Source of the DNA: Paulinella micropora
Taxonomy: Eukaryota > Cercozoa > Imbricatea > Euglyphida > Paulinellidae
Direction: 5' to 3'
NCBI GenBank assembly: GCA_019918135.1
Contig: WBZZ01006415.1
Coordinates: 57,251-121,250, forward strand
Length of the DNA: 64,000 bases
Below the pieces are notes generated by a model. The model had not been told where the DNA came from, ran no database searches, and was given only the letters and a program-made list of their open reading frames with translations. A program made the translations under genes and the position numbers. Shown piece by piece: positions 9,982-19,358 of this stretch (positions are counted from its first letter, which is position 1; the number at the start of each line of letters is the position of its first letter).

Positions 9982-11376
9982 ATGGCGGCCCTGCGGCAGG
10001 AAGATATTTTCCCCGTGCAGGCCCGCCAGGCCACCCAGATCAGCCGCCGGGTCCTGCTGACACTAGAGAGGATGAGCATGGAGCCCTGCGTGTTCGAGGC
10101 TCTCAACAAGATTAGAGAACAGATCCTGTCGGGCGGGATCTCGATCCTGACCCAGAGCGGGCACAAGCCGCGCCATCCGGCGACCCGGGAATTAAGGGCT
10201 CACCTGTCCAAGCTGACGAGCCAGATCGTGCTCAGCATGTACAAGCAGGGCCTGTGCCTGCTGGCGCGCAGGAAGCACGGCACGCTGGGCGAAGTCTTCG
10301 AATGTATGGACGCGTGCGACTTCGACATTTCGTTCACGGAACTCAGGCACCGGCGGAAGTACTCTTGCTTCCACCGCCGCAGCTGGGGTAAGGCCCGCAG
10401 GGACGTGGTGGTAGTCGAGTTCCCGCCGTACCGGCCGAACCATACGGGCCTGCCCTGCAGCCCGATGTGCTCGCTGCTAGAAACGTACCTCATCCGCCGG
10501 CAGCTGGAAAACACCAGGCTGGCCTTCAGCCTAGACCACGCCGCGGACGGCGTTCTCCTGGCGCGCAAGCGCACGGGCAACGTAGACAGGATCTTCGAGG
10601 AGGCCTACCTCAAGGGCAGCCTGCCCAACGGCCTGGGCAGCAAGCCACAACCTCCCGAGCCAAGGGTCAGCGTGCCCCCCGCCCAATGGAAGGACAGGGA
10701 CAATGTGCCGGAAGCGCCCAGCGACAGGGGCTTCCTGCCGGGCCTCGTGTTCCGGGCGGGCAAGCAGGACGCGGGGCAGTTGGCCGAGCTCGCCTTGCTG
10801 GAAGAGCTGCAGTCCGACAAGTTCTACGAGCTCGCGTTACAACCGGGACGCACTACTGCCGTGGCGGGCGTGTGCGCGGCCAGGGACAACACGGCCCTGG
10901 TGTACTCCCGCGAGGCCCTGCGCCCCGAACAAGAGATTTCGCACGAGCAGTGGTGCGCGCTGGTCGCGCGGGCCTTCTCGCTGCCCATCGGGCAGACAGA
11001 CCGCCGCAATCGCAGCGCCGAGGTCATCCACGCCTTCCAGTTCTACCGGAACAGCTTCCTGCACCAGACCGCACTGTTCCGTGATTTCCTCAACGACCTG
11101 CTCGCCGACCTGGAGACCGCCAACCTGCGGGCGCGCGCCTCGCACTGGGGGCTGCGCACGGACGTGGACAAGCAGTTGCTCAAGTGCTGGTGGAAGGCGG
11201 AGGTCCTGGGCGCGCCCGACACGGGGTCCGTAGAGGAGCTGCTGCAACTCATCAAGCTCCAGAACACGCTCAGGCCCGACCTGACCCACGAGGCCGCAAT
11301 CCTGCGCGCGCTCTACGAGAATTACATGCCGAGCACCGCCGAGCGTGCCAGGCGCGCCAAGCGCGGCCGCCGCTGA
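9982..11376 (+). CDS. 464-aa protein of unknown function (virus-like cluster)
   Basis: The ATG at 9,982 sits in a strong context (GCGAAGATGG) and starts MAALRQEDIFPVQ. The frame is open further upstream, but that part is spacer. Alpha-helical throughout. Residues 75-120 contain a helix then a beta pair (QIVLSMYKQGLCLLARRKHG). The C-terminal 120 residues are helices ending in DLTHEAAILRALYENY and a basic tail (RARRAKRGRR). A long helical protein with a mid beta region and this kind of C-terminus vaguely recalls portal proteins of tailed-phage/herpes-type virions, but there is no signature motif and I would not rely on it. Intact; one of three plus-strand genes in a row after the large gene. 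Confidence 0.6.
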   Translation: MAALRQEDIFPVQARQATQISRRVLLTLERMSMEPCVFEALNKIREQILSGGISILTQSGHKPRHPATRELRAHLSKLTSQIVLSMYKQGLCLLARRKHGTLGEVFECMDACDFDISFTELRHRRKYSCFHRRSWGKARRDVVVVEFPPYRPNHTGLPCSPMCSLLETYLIRRQLENTRLAFSLDHAADGVLLARKRTGNVDRIFEEAYLKGSLPNGLGSKPQPPEPRVSVPPAQWKDRDNVPEAPSDRGFLPGLVFRAGKQDAGQLAELALLEELQSDKFYELALQPGRTTAVAGVCAARDNTALVYSREALRPEQEISHEQWCALVARAFSLPIGQTDRRNRSAEVIHAFQFYRNSFLHQTALFRDFLNDLLADLETANLRARASHWGLRTDVDKQLLKCWWKAEVLGAPDTGSVEELLQLIKLQNTLRPDLTHEAAILRALYENYMPSTAERARRAKRGRR

Positions 11377-11835
11377 TTTTTTGTGCTCTACCCTCACGAG
11401 ACTTCCGGAAGGTTGGGTGTGAAAGTTGGCGAGATTTTTTTTTAATGCTCGTGTGTTCTTTTTCATGCCTGAATATCGTATTAAAAAAAGCACCACCAAA
11501 ACTTGGAGTTTCTGCACACGCGACTGCCAGCGGTAAAAAGTGGCCGGCCTCCTGTAGCGAGGGAAAAAGGCAACCGGGGGGGGGGGAATGCAAAAAGGAT
11601 GTGATGTGCAACGGGAAGTTAAAGTGTGCGAGCACCGGGACGGGGGGGGGCGGGGGAAAGGGAAACTGTGCGGCCGGTACGTGGGGGGGAACGGGAACGG
11701 GCAGGACCAAAACCACAAAAAACGGGGGGGAGGGGGGAAAGGTGGCCAAAAAAGAAATAGCAAGTGTATTATTAAGAACAACATTCGCCTTTTTTTTCTT
11801 TGTAAGTGTCAAAAACCCGCTCCCGCATTTGCTTC
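11377..11835. other. Intergenic spacer
   Basis: Contains ATTAAAAAAAG at 11,480-11,490, similar to the sequence after the large gene, then G-runs (11,577-11,586, 11,640-11,655, 11,723-11,740). No gene supported. It presumably carries the 3' end of the 464-aa gene and the promoter of the membrane-protein gene. Confidence 0.4.
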
Positions 11836-12732
11836 ATGCCCGAGAGCGAAGCGGTCGTCGTCAAGGTCGCGGAGGCCTGTGACAATGCCACAGAAGCCCC
11901 AGACGCGCCGGCCAATGAGTTGTTATTAATCGAGATCGCCCAGATGCGCAAGCAAATCGACCAGCTGCAACAGACGACACTCACGGTCAGCAACCTGACG
12001 GCCGCGGAGCGCACGGGCTTCGTGCGCGAGGTCATGGGCTATACCGTGCTGCACCTGACTGCCACGCTGCTGCTCATGCTCGCGAGTACTCGCTGGGTGG
12101 ATTGTCGCGGCTGGTACAACGACCACCCGTGGTTGGTAGGCGTGTTTCTAGCCGCGTGCGCCGTCCAGATAGCGCTGTTCTACTACGACTGCGTGCTGCA
12201 CCTGGGCCTCCTAGCGCTGTTCCTGATCAGCGGCACCGTGGTGCTGGCAGACCTCGTGCTGCTGCGCGCCGACTCTACTATTGTGTTCGACACGTGCGCC
12301 GTGGTCGACGCCTTCTGCGTCCTGTGTTTTTGCTGGTGCCTGCAGCGCTGTGTGCCGTACAGGAACCTGTACGCGCTGCTGCTGCTGCTGCTCGCTTCGT
12401 CGGTCACCTTCTTCGTCGAGATCTGGCGGCCGTACGGTTCCGTGCTCGGCAACCTGAGCCTGCTGTGGCGCACGGAGCTGCCGACCGTTGCGCGCGGGAC
12501 GCTGGGGGTGATCGTCATGTCCACCGTCACGTGCGCCTACGTGCTGTGGCAGCTGGAACGCGCCATGCACCATACCGCCCGGAGCAATAGCTACCGGGCC
12601 TCGCTGCTGCTGTTCTGCAATCTGGTCGAAATGGTTTTTCTCATGGGGCTGGGGCTGACGCGGGTCATGGAGGGCGCCAGGGCGCTGCGCACACGGTTTC
12701 AGAACACTCTCCCGCGGCCCGCCGCCTTGTAA
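11836..12732 (+). CDS. Seven-helix membrane protein resembling the Bax-inhibitor-1/Lifeguard (TMBIM) family
   Basis: 298 codons from ATG 11,836, intact. Residues 28-55 are a soluble coiled-coil-like helix. Then come RTGFVREVMGYTVLHLTA, which resembles the (R)xFVRKVYxxLxxQL entry to the first helix of Lifeguard proteins, and seven hydrophobic segments at about 67-84, 97-116, 120-143, 146-170, 178-195, 217-238 and 255-275. The HPWL before helix 2 and the final Tyr-x-Ala-x-Leu helix also fit the family. The Asp pair used as pH sensor in BI-1 is not evident. These proteins sit in ER/Golgi membranes and modulate calcium and cell death; several large DNA viruses carry copies. The start ATG follows a T-rich leader. 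Membrane nature is sure; family assignment is moderate. Confidence 0.6.
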   Translation: MPESEAVVVKVAEACDNATEAPDAPANELLLIEIAQMRKQIDQLQQTTLTVSNLTAAERTGFVREVMGYTVLHLTATLLLMLASTRWVDCRGWYNDHPWLVGVFLAACAVQIALFYYDCVLHLGLLALFLISGTVVLADLVLLRADSTIVFDTCAVVDAFCVLCFCWCLQRCVPYRNLYALLLLLLASSVTFFVEIWRPYGSVLGNLSLLWRTELPTVARGTLGVIVMSTVTCAYVLWQLERAMHHTARSNSYRASLLLFCNLVEMVFLMGLGLTRVMEGARALRTRFQNTLPRPAAL

Positions 12733-13153
12733 AAGTTTTACGACCAGAATTTCTTTCAAAAAAAAGTGGGGGAGGAAGATCTCCCCGGGCCTTGCGTTCC
12801 GGGGGGGGGGCCGAGAAACGATCCACCCTCACATTGGCGGCCACCTCCCTCCCTCTCTCTCTCTTCATTTCTTTTGGGCGCCTATTTGCTGGCTGGATTT
12901 TTTTTGCCTCCACCTCCGGCCCCCCCCCTTCACCTTGTGCTTGCCCCGACTTTTCCATACCCCTCCGGCCCCCCCTCACCTTCTGCTTGCCCTGACTTTT
13001 CCATACACCTCCGGCCCCCCCCTCCCGTTCCTCCACCTCCGGCCCCCCCCTCCCGAAAATATACCGTGCGAGCCCCGGGGGGAACGGGAGGGGGGGGGAG
13101 AAAGCACAACCAACCTCTGGGAGAAAAATCGGGGTCCACGCGCAAAACCCAAA
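12733..13153. promoter_or_regulatory. Intergenic spacer with tandem CCTCCGGCCCCCCC units
   Basis: Four to five units of CCTCCGGCCCCCC occur at about 12,913, 12,964, 13,009 and 13,038. Two are preceded by GACTTTTCCATAC (ends near 12,961 and 13,005), giving repeat units of roughly 40-45 bp. The unit resembles the C-rich motif in the spacers at 3,131 and 4,705. It lies directly upstream of the gene at 13,154. Confidence 0.5.
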
Positions 13154-13603
13154 ATGACCGACGTCCAGAACCCCCGCGACGCAGACATGACCCGGCCTGA
13201 CAAGAAGCAGCGGACCGAACCACCACAATTGCCAGCAGTGACGGAAAGTAAAAAGGAAACAGCGCAGGAGTTCTCGCTGGTGCGCCGCGGGGATGCGGGT
13301 TCCTCCAACCCCGAGTGGTGTGCGCAGCGGTACGGCTGCATCGCGTACTTCAACGAGAAAGCCCGCGACGAGGACGCGCTGCAGGAGCTGATCGCGCCGC
13401 TGCTCAAGGCGGGTGCCGGGACCGAGGTTGTCAGGGCCCTGGTCGGCGCGCGTGCCCTGGCCCTGCACTACACGGAAAGAGAGCACCACGCCGAGAATTG
13501 TCAGGGCTGCGCGTGGAAGAAGTGCGACGGCCCGCTGTGCCACGAGATGCTGCACAAGGACGAGAATTGCGCCTGCGGCTTCGGCTCGGCCAAGGGCGCC
13601 TAG
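13154..13603 (+). CDS. Small cysteine/histidine-rich protein
   Basis: 149 codons, intact, from ATG 13,154 (AAAATGACC). Residues 1-45 are polar and disordered. The C-terminal third holds a dense Cys/His cluster (HHAENCQGCAWKKCDGPLC, then HEMLHKDENCACGFG) that could bind one or two zinc ions in a Cys4/Cys3His-like arrangement not matching a family I know. It is the last GC-rich gene of the cluster. Function unknown. Confidence 0.6.
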   Translation: MTDVQNPRDADMTRPDKKQRTEPPQLPAVTESKKETAQEFSLVRRGDAGSSNPEWCAQRYGCIAYFNEKARDEDALQELIAPLLKAGAGTEVVRALVGARALALHYTEREHHAENCQGCAWKKCDGPLCHEMLHKDENCACGFGSAKGA

Positions 13604-13930
13604 GCGTACACGCGAGCTGGTGGAGGGAGGGGTGGGGCAGGAATTCCTTCTGAACACTACACAAAGAAAGGAGGAAGAGGGTGAAATTTATTTTTGCTCC
13701 TTTCTGTAACTAAAAAAGAATTACACGATTACGTGCTTTGCTGGGAGGCGAACATTGGGGCGTTTTTCTTGCACGTCTTCGCTTTCCCCTCCCTCCCCCC
13801 CTCCCTCCCCCCCTCCCTCCCCCCCCTCACATTAGCACAAAACAAATATATTTTTTTACTTGCCGTAGTTTTCTGTCTTTTTTTTGTCAATCGCAAGCAA
13901 TAAACAAATTAAAAAAAGCATCTCAAGAAA
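13604..13930. other. Intergenic spacer, C-rich then AT-rich
   Basis: Repeated CCTCCCTCCCCCC at 13,787-13,826. After that base composition drops to AT-rich. AATAAA at 13,900-13,905 and AATTAAAAAAAG at 13,907-13,918 resemble the 3' signals seen after the other genes. No gene supported. Confidence 0.4.
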
Positions 13931-14320
13931 ATGCAGGAATCTCAAGGCTCACTGGTAGCTGAAAAAAGAGAGAAGTTAATCCAAATGCTTGGTCTAAATA
14001 AAGACGGCAAGTGCAGGGATTGCGACAAACCCTTCCCATTGTTTACTGACTCAAAAAGCCTTCAGGCAAAGCTTCTGCGCTGGAAGCCCTTTTCGACGAA
14101 GATGTGCCCGCTCGGAGACGAAATCAAGCTAGACCACTTAAAAACTATCTTCCTGGACGCAAAAGACGCAACGGCACGACAGTTCTCGCAAGCTCTCCCC
14201 AAGGATATTCCATGCCTAAGCATCAGCGAAAATTGGCTATTTCAAAATCTGTATGGAGAAAAAGCCGTACGAGTCAAAGAACTTTACAAAGTTTCAACAG
14301 TGTCATTGACATTGAATTAA
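13931..14320 (+). CDS. AT-richer hypothetical protein crossing the cluster/host junction
   Basis: 129 codons from ATG 13,931. It has a possible zinc site (KCRDCDKPF) and otherwise soluble composition (LRWKPFSTKMCPLGDEIKLD). Codon use is more AT-rich than the preceding genes. The last 13 codons and the stop lie in sequence that is shared with 46,717-46,756, i.e. inside a copia element's 3' end. The original C-terminus may therefore have been replaced at the breakpoint 14,280/14,281. Family not recognised. Confidence 0.45.
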   Translation: MQESQGSLVAEKREKLIQMLGLNKDGKCRDCDKPFPLFTDSKSLQAKLLRWKPFSTKMCPLGDEIKLDHLKTIFLDAKDATARQFSQALPKDIPCLSISENWLFQNLYGEKAVRVKELYKVSTVSLTLN

Positions 14321-14327
14321 GGGGGAG

Positions 14328-14587
14328 CGTTGGACAGTTAACTTCGAGTTACTATTTAGGTCGTAATTATAATTAACTTCTATGCGCAGTAATATTTTAC
14401 TAAGTCATAATTAGGAGTAACCGCCATGGATAATTCAAGTCAATTGTGCACGTTACGTTTTTACCATTGTGCACCGGACCATATCATTGAGTATCAGTTA
14501 CTGTTAGTCACGCACTTAGATTGGTTAGCTCTCTTACAGTTCAGTTCTGCGTTTATGCCTTCAGATTAAAGTGGCTGTGAGCAACCT
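14328..14587 (+). mobile_element. Copia-type LTR (copy 1)
   Basis: Preceded by the polypurine tract AAGGGGGAGC (14,319-14,327). It begins CGTTGGACAG; copia LTRs commonly begin TGTTGG, so the first T appears changed to C. The same 260 bp occur at 45,465-45,724 and 46,764-47,023. The right end of the true LTR is uncertain, because this is only the part shared with the 45,465 copy. Confidence 0.7.
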
Positions 14588-15425
14588 GGCTATGAACGAA
14601 GTCTCCCGGCAAACCGCAAGTGAAAGGTAGGGTAAGGTCCGTGTGTGACCGGTTTATACCTAATCATCGTTTAATCGGCAGTATGTCATGAACAAATGTA
14701 TTACCATTTAAAAAATATAAGCCACGTGGTGCTGTACTTACCCCTTGATTTACTGAGATCGTAAAAACATTGTCTTTTAATTAATAACATACTTATTACC
14801 CTTGTCCAAAGCGGATATCCTATCATAGTAATATAGTACTAGGGGGCCAGTCCTAATAGCTATTTTCAAAGTCGGTGTGTAAGTACCCAACCCTGCGATA
14901 TCATGATACCGACACAAGTTACTAAGAGAGTGACCGTGCTCAGGTACGACAGTATATAATACATCGTAAAAATGATTTAATGTTACCAGAGAACATTACA
15001 TTTTTTTTTAGAACATCATTCTAGGGGTACTCAGCCTTGCAAAGGGTCATACCCAGGAACCATCGCGCGGCTCATTACACTAGCGATCCCTGTCTACGGT
15101 GTAGTATCGATGTCGATCTACCCTTCGTACTCGTATGTTTCGATCGAATGCCAAGTTACTATGATATCACTGAGTCGTTTTACAGTCCGAAACCCTTCGT
15201 TGTCTGTGTCCGTTTCCGTACCCTTCCAACCAAAGTCCCCATGACACATGAACTTTCAGCCCCCAAAACTCACCAAAAACACCATAAAATATCAACCCAT
15301 GCTAAAGCAAACGTGAATTCTGCATGTTGGGTGTGAGTTTGTATACAACTCTTCAAGTAGGCAGATACAACGATCTTAATAGAACACTATGGCTGCTTTG
15401 AGTCCTGACTCAATGTGTGCAAACA
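14588..15425. other. Non-coding stretch
   Basis: AT-moderate unique sequence with no convincing gene. The 99-codon frame at 15,037 has no ATG start or coding character. Bases 15,327-15,420 resemble 22,867-22,962 (see findings). Confidence 0.5.
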
Positions 15426-15584
15426 AGCATACATATATACATATATACATACATACATACATACATACATGCATGCCTGCATGCATGCCTGCATGCATGC
15501 ATGCATGCATACATATATACATACATATATACATACATACATACATATGTATATACATACATACATACATACATAACATACATA
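15426..15584. repeat. CATA/TGCA microsatellite
   Basis: Imperfect (CATA)n with an internal block of GCATGCCTGCAT. The copy at 47,862-48,020 differs by a few units. Confidence 0.9.
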
Positions 15585-15659
15585 GTATTACATGCTGGAG
15601 AAGAGAGGAGGTGAAGCTGGAGAAGAGAGGAGGAAGGAGGAAAAGGACAAGTAGGGGAA

Positions 15660-15681
15660 GGTGGTGGTGGTGGTGGTAGTG

Positions 15682-15741
<60 letters not shown>

Positions 15742-15787
15742 ATAGTAGTAGTAGTAGTAGTAATAGTAGTAGTAGTAGTAATAATAA

Positions 15788-15822
<35 letters not shown>

Positions 15823-15825
15823 ATG

Positions 15826-15867
<42 letters not shown>
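15660..15867. repeat. GGT/AGT/ATA compound microsatellite
   Basis: (GTG)n passes into (AGT)n with ATA interruptions and then pure (ATA)n, the last part being the tail of the adjacent minus-strand short element. Confidence 0.9.
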
Positions 15868-16783
<916 letters not shown>

Positions 16784-16843
<60 letters not shown>

Positions 16844-16856
16844 GTAATGGTAGCGA

Positions 16857-16910
<54 letters not shown>

Positions 16911-16946
16911 TAGTAGTAGTAGTGGTAGTAGTGGTAGTAGTGGTAT

Positions 16947-16991
<45 letters not shown>

Positions 16992-17011
16992 GTAGTAGTA
17001 GGTAGTAGTAG

Positions 17012-17054
<43 letters not shown>

Positions 17055-17110
17055 CAGTATAGTAATAGTAGGTAGTAGTAGTAGTAGCAGTAGCAGTAAC
17101 AGTAGTGGTG

Positions 17111-17170
<60 letters not shown>

Positions 17171-17210
17171 ATAGTAGTAATAGTAGTAGTAGTAGTAGTG
17201 ATAGTAGTAA

Positions 17211-17255
<45 letters not shown>

Positions 17256-17307
17256 CAGTAGTAGTAGTAGTAGTAGTAGGAGTAGTAGTAGTAGTAGTGT
17301 AGTAGTA

Positions 17308-17376
<69 letters not shown>

Positions 17377-17385
17377 CAGTAGTGT
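16784..17385. repeat. ATA/AGT microsatellite, about 600 bp
   Basis: (ATA)n to 16,842, then mostly (AGT)n with GGT, GAT, AAT and GCA variants. Apparent long ORFs of single residues are artefacts. The copy at 49,184-49,742 is about 40 bp shorter. Confidence 0.95.
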
Positions 17386-18427
17386 TTCTCGTAGCATGAA
17401 TGAGTGTGTAGGTGAATAAACTTGCAATATGTTGTGCTGTGAGTGAGTACACATGTTTTTATGTGAGTGTGTGTGTCTGATGCATCTGCAAGCTTTGTGT
17501 ATGTGTCTTGCGATCGAGTTGTCTGTGTGGCATATCATGACGTCGTATGCACAGAACGTAGACGTGAACACCCAACCACAACACCTCTCTGTTTTTTAAC
17601 GCAATATTACTGAAAGGTAGACAAACATTCAACGCAACATTTACATAGCATAATACGGCTGTATCAACGACATACGAATGCGATAGCAGCCACGAACGGC
17701 CAAGCGGTCGCCATGATGTACAAATGATCAAAATCGCTGGTTCTATCCTGTGACAACAAGTGGCGAAACAAGCCCCACCTTTCTTTCTTCACATCGACAA
17801 ACATGTATATTCATCTGCAAAACACATTTAGCTTGCATTGCTCGCCATCTAGCAACGAAACACAGCAGAGAAAGACAGCAGCCTGAAAAACAAGAAAAAA
17901 ATCACCTCTGTCACTCCCCTGTGAAAAGCAAAGCGAATTTTGCAAAATCACCCGAGGGCAGGAACTACCCCACCACTGCGCAACTTTGTGCCAAGCAGAT
18001 AGATGAGACAAGGCAGGGATCCCGAGCAAGGCGAGCATTACAACACACACCAAGAAATGACTTGAACTTTTTTCCAAGAGTTGTGACTTTACGAACAAAC
18101 TGATTTTTCCCCTGAAAAAAACATTAGTCACTAGGAAAACACCTAGACACCTCATCCACCAACGCTCCTGTAAGTCCCTGCCCTCGTTCCCAAGAAACAA
18201 GACAAAACTCACCTCACCATCAACTTTTTTTAAAATGCCTTTTTCGACCCCAGTGTGGAATCAAAGTGGCACCGACGGGGGTCTATTATCTTTGTTTCTC
18301 TCACACCCTCTCCATACTACAAGCCCTACGCCCTGCTTGCATATTATCTCTGTTTCTCTCACACCCTCTCTATAATTGTTTAGGCAATAGGTTACTATCA
18401 CTATGACGTCGACCCAGAATAGGTTCA
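17386..18427. other. Non-coding stretch
   Basis: Mixed sequence with only short frames of no coding character. Contains a duplicated TATCTCTGTTTCTCTCACA-like segment (18,289-18,314 and 18,344-18,371). No RNA gene seen. Confidence 0.5.
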
Positions 18428-18752
18428 ATGCATGCATTGAAAAATTTTCAATGCATGCATTGAAAAATTTTTCAATATAATGCATGCATTGAAAATTTTT
18501 CAACGCATGCATTGACATTTCAATGCATGCATTGAAATAATAATTTGAAATTTTTCCATGCATGCATCAAAGTGCATCAGATTTTTTCAATGCATGCATT
18601 AAAATTTCAATGCATGCATCGAGGTTAGCAATGCATCCTACCTCACAGGCCTAGTCAACACGCTGGGGGTTTACTAAAAATACCGGAGTGCGGAGTCAAC
18701 GATTTCAATGCATGCATTGAAATGATTTTCAATGCATGCATTGAAAAAAATT
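18428..18752. repeat. Array of TGCATGCA palindromes
   Basis: Ten near-copies of the palindrome TTTCAATGCATGCATTGAAA, irregularly spaced (about 15-115 bp), some with one or two substitutions. It overlaps the 3' end of the Gag-protease element. Second copy at 50,790-51,114. Confidence 0.9.
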
Positions 18753-19358
18753 CAATGCCTTCCGTTCCCGGGGCCGATTCGCTCGTGCTAGGGGTAGCCG
18801 TCGCAGCAACTGAGGGAGCCGGTGATTCCTCTGGGGTTGGGGATGCCTCCAGCTTTTGTCGTTTGGAGGATGGCGGTGAGTTTTGTCTTTCAGGTGTCTT
18901 CCACGATGGCGGTGTGTGACGTATTGCGACTGCGCGCACGTAGGGTGGCTGGTCTCGTCATCGTCATCTTCCTCGTCTTGTTCTTCAACTTTTTCGTCTT
19001 GTTCCTCAACATCCTCGACTTCCTCTTCGTCTTGTCCGTCTGCCTCTTCATCATTTTCCTCGTCATCCTCTTCCAGGTTCTTGATACGACAGTCGCTAGG
19101 CGCTGCCTTGCGTGGGAACATGAAAAGGTTAACGTGGTGACCGTAGAGATGAGCATTCGAGGTGGACAAGAGGTCATGCGAAGTCGAAGGGAGTTGTAAG
19201 TTGGGACGACGATCGATAATTTTGTTGAACTTGGCTATAGGGTAGGACGTCTCCTTCGCCAACGTTGCAGGGCGAAAGTCGTAGCTAACCGTGGCCAATT
19301 GTAAATCACCGACCTGTAGTGGCGTCTCGAAGAGGTGGAACTCAGTCTCATAGACAAT
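18729..19358 (-). CDS. Downstream in-frame extension of the Gag-protease ORF (acidic)
   Basis: The frame continues from the Gag-protease ORF immediately after its TAA at 19,359-19,361, with no ATG of its own. About 60 residues of ordinary sequence (YETEFHLFETPLQVGDLQLA) precede a Glu/Asp tract (EEDDEENDEEADGQDEEE), then His/Pro/Arg-rich sequence ending in the palindrome array. It could be made by readthrough or be decayed. Not recognisable as RT or integrase. Confidence 0.4.
   Translation of the reverse strand: MVYETEFHLFETPLQVGDLQLATVSYDFRPATLAKETSYPIAKFNKIIDRRPNLQLPSTSHDLLSTSNAHLYGHHVNLFMFPRKAAPSDCRIKNLEEDDEENDEEADGQDEEEVEDVEEQDEKVEEQDEEDDDDETSHPTCAQSQYVTHRHRGRHLKDKTHRHPPNDKSWRHPQPQRNHRLPQLLRRLPLARANRPRERKALNFFQCMH

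Noticed and set aside
1-14280. Bacterial contamination
   Set aside because: No operon spacing, Shine-Dalgarno sites or bacterial gene families; A/T-rich polyadenylation-like ends and mixed strands fit a eukaryotic virus or element better. Not excluded formally.
15037-15336. 99-codon frame (also 47,473-47,772)
   Set aside because: Starts at TTG, lies in non-coding duplicated sequence, no domain; conserved only because the block is duplicated.
16784-17571. Long open frames of repeated Tyr, Thr, Leu, Val, Ser or Asn over the ATA/AGT tracts (also 15,376-16,277, 48,028-49,933 and many SINE tails)
   Set aside because: Stop-free frames are an automatic result of trinucleotide repeats; there is no coding character outside the repeat.
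17750-18212. Opposed frames of 117 and 133 codons (also 50,112-50,574)
   Set aside because: They overlap each other antisense and have no recognisable feature or codon bias.
18428-18752. CRISPR array
   Set aside because: The repeats are palindromes with irregular gaps of 15-115 bp and no constant spacer length or cas genes; the context is eukaryotic.
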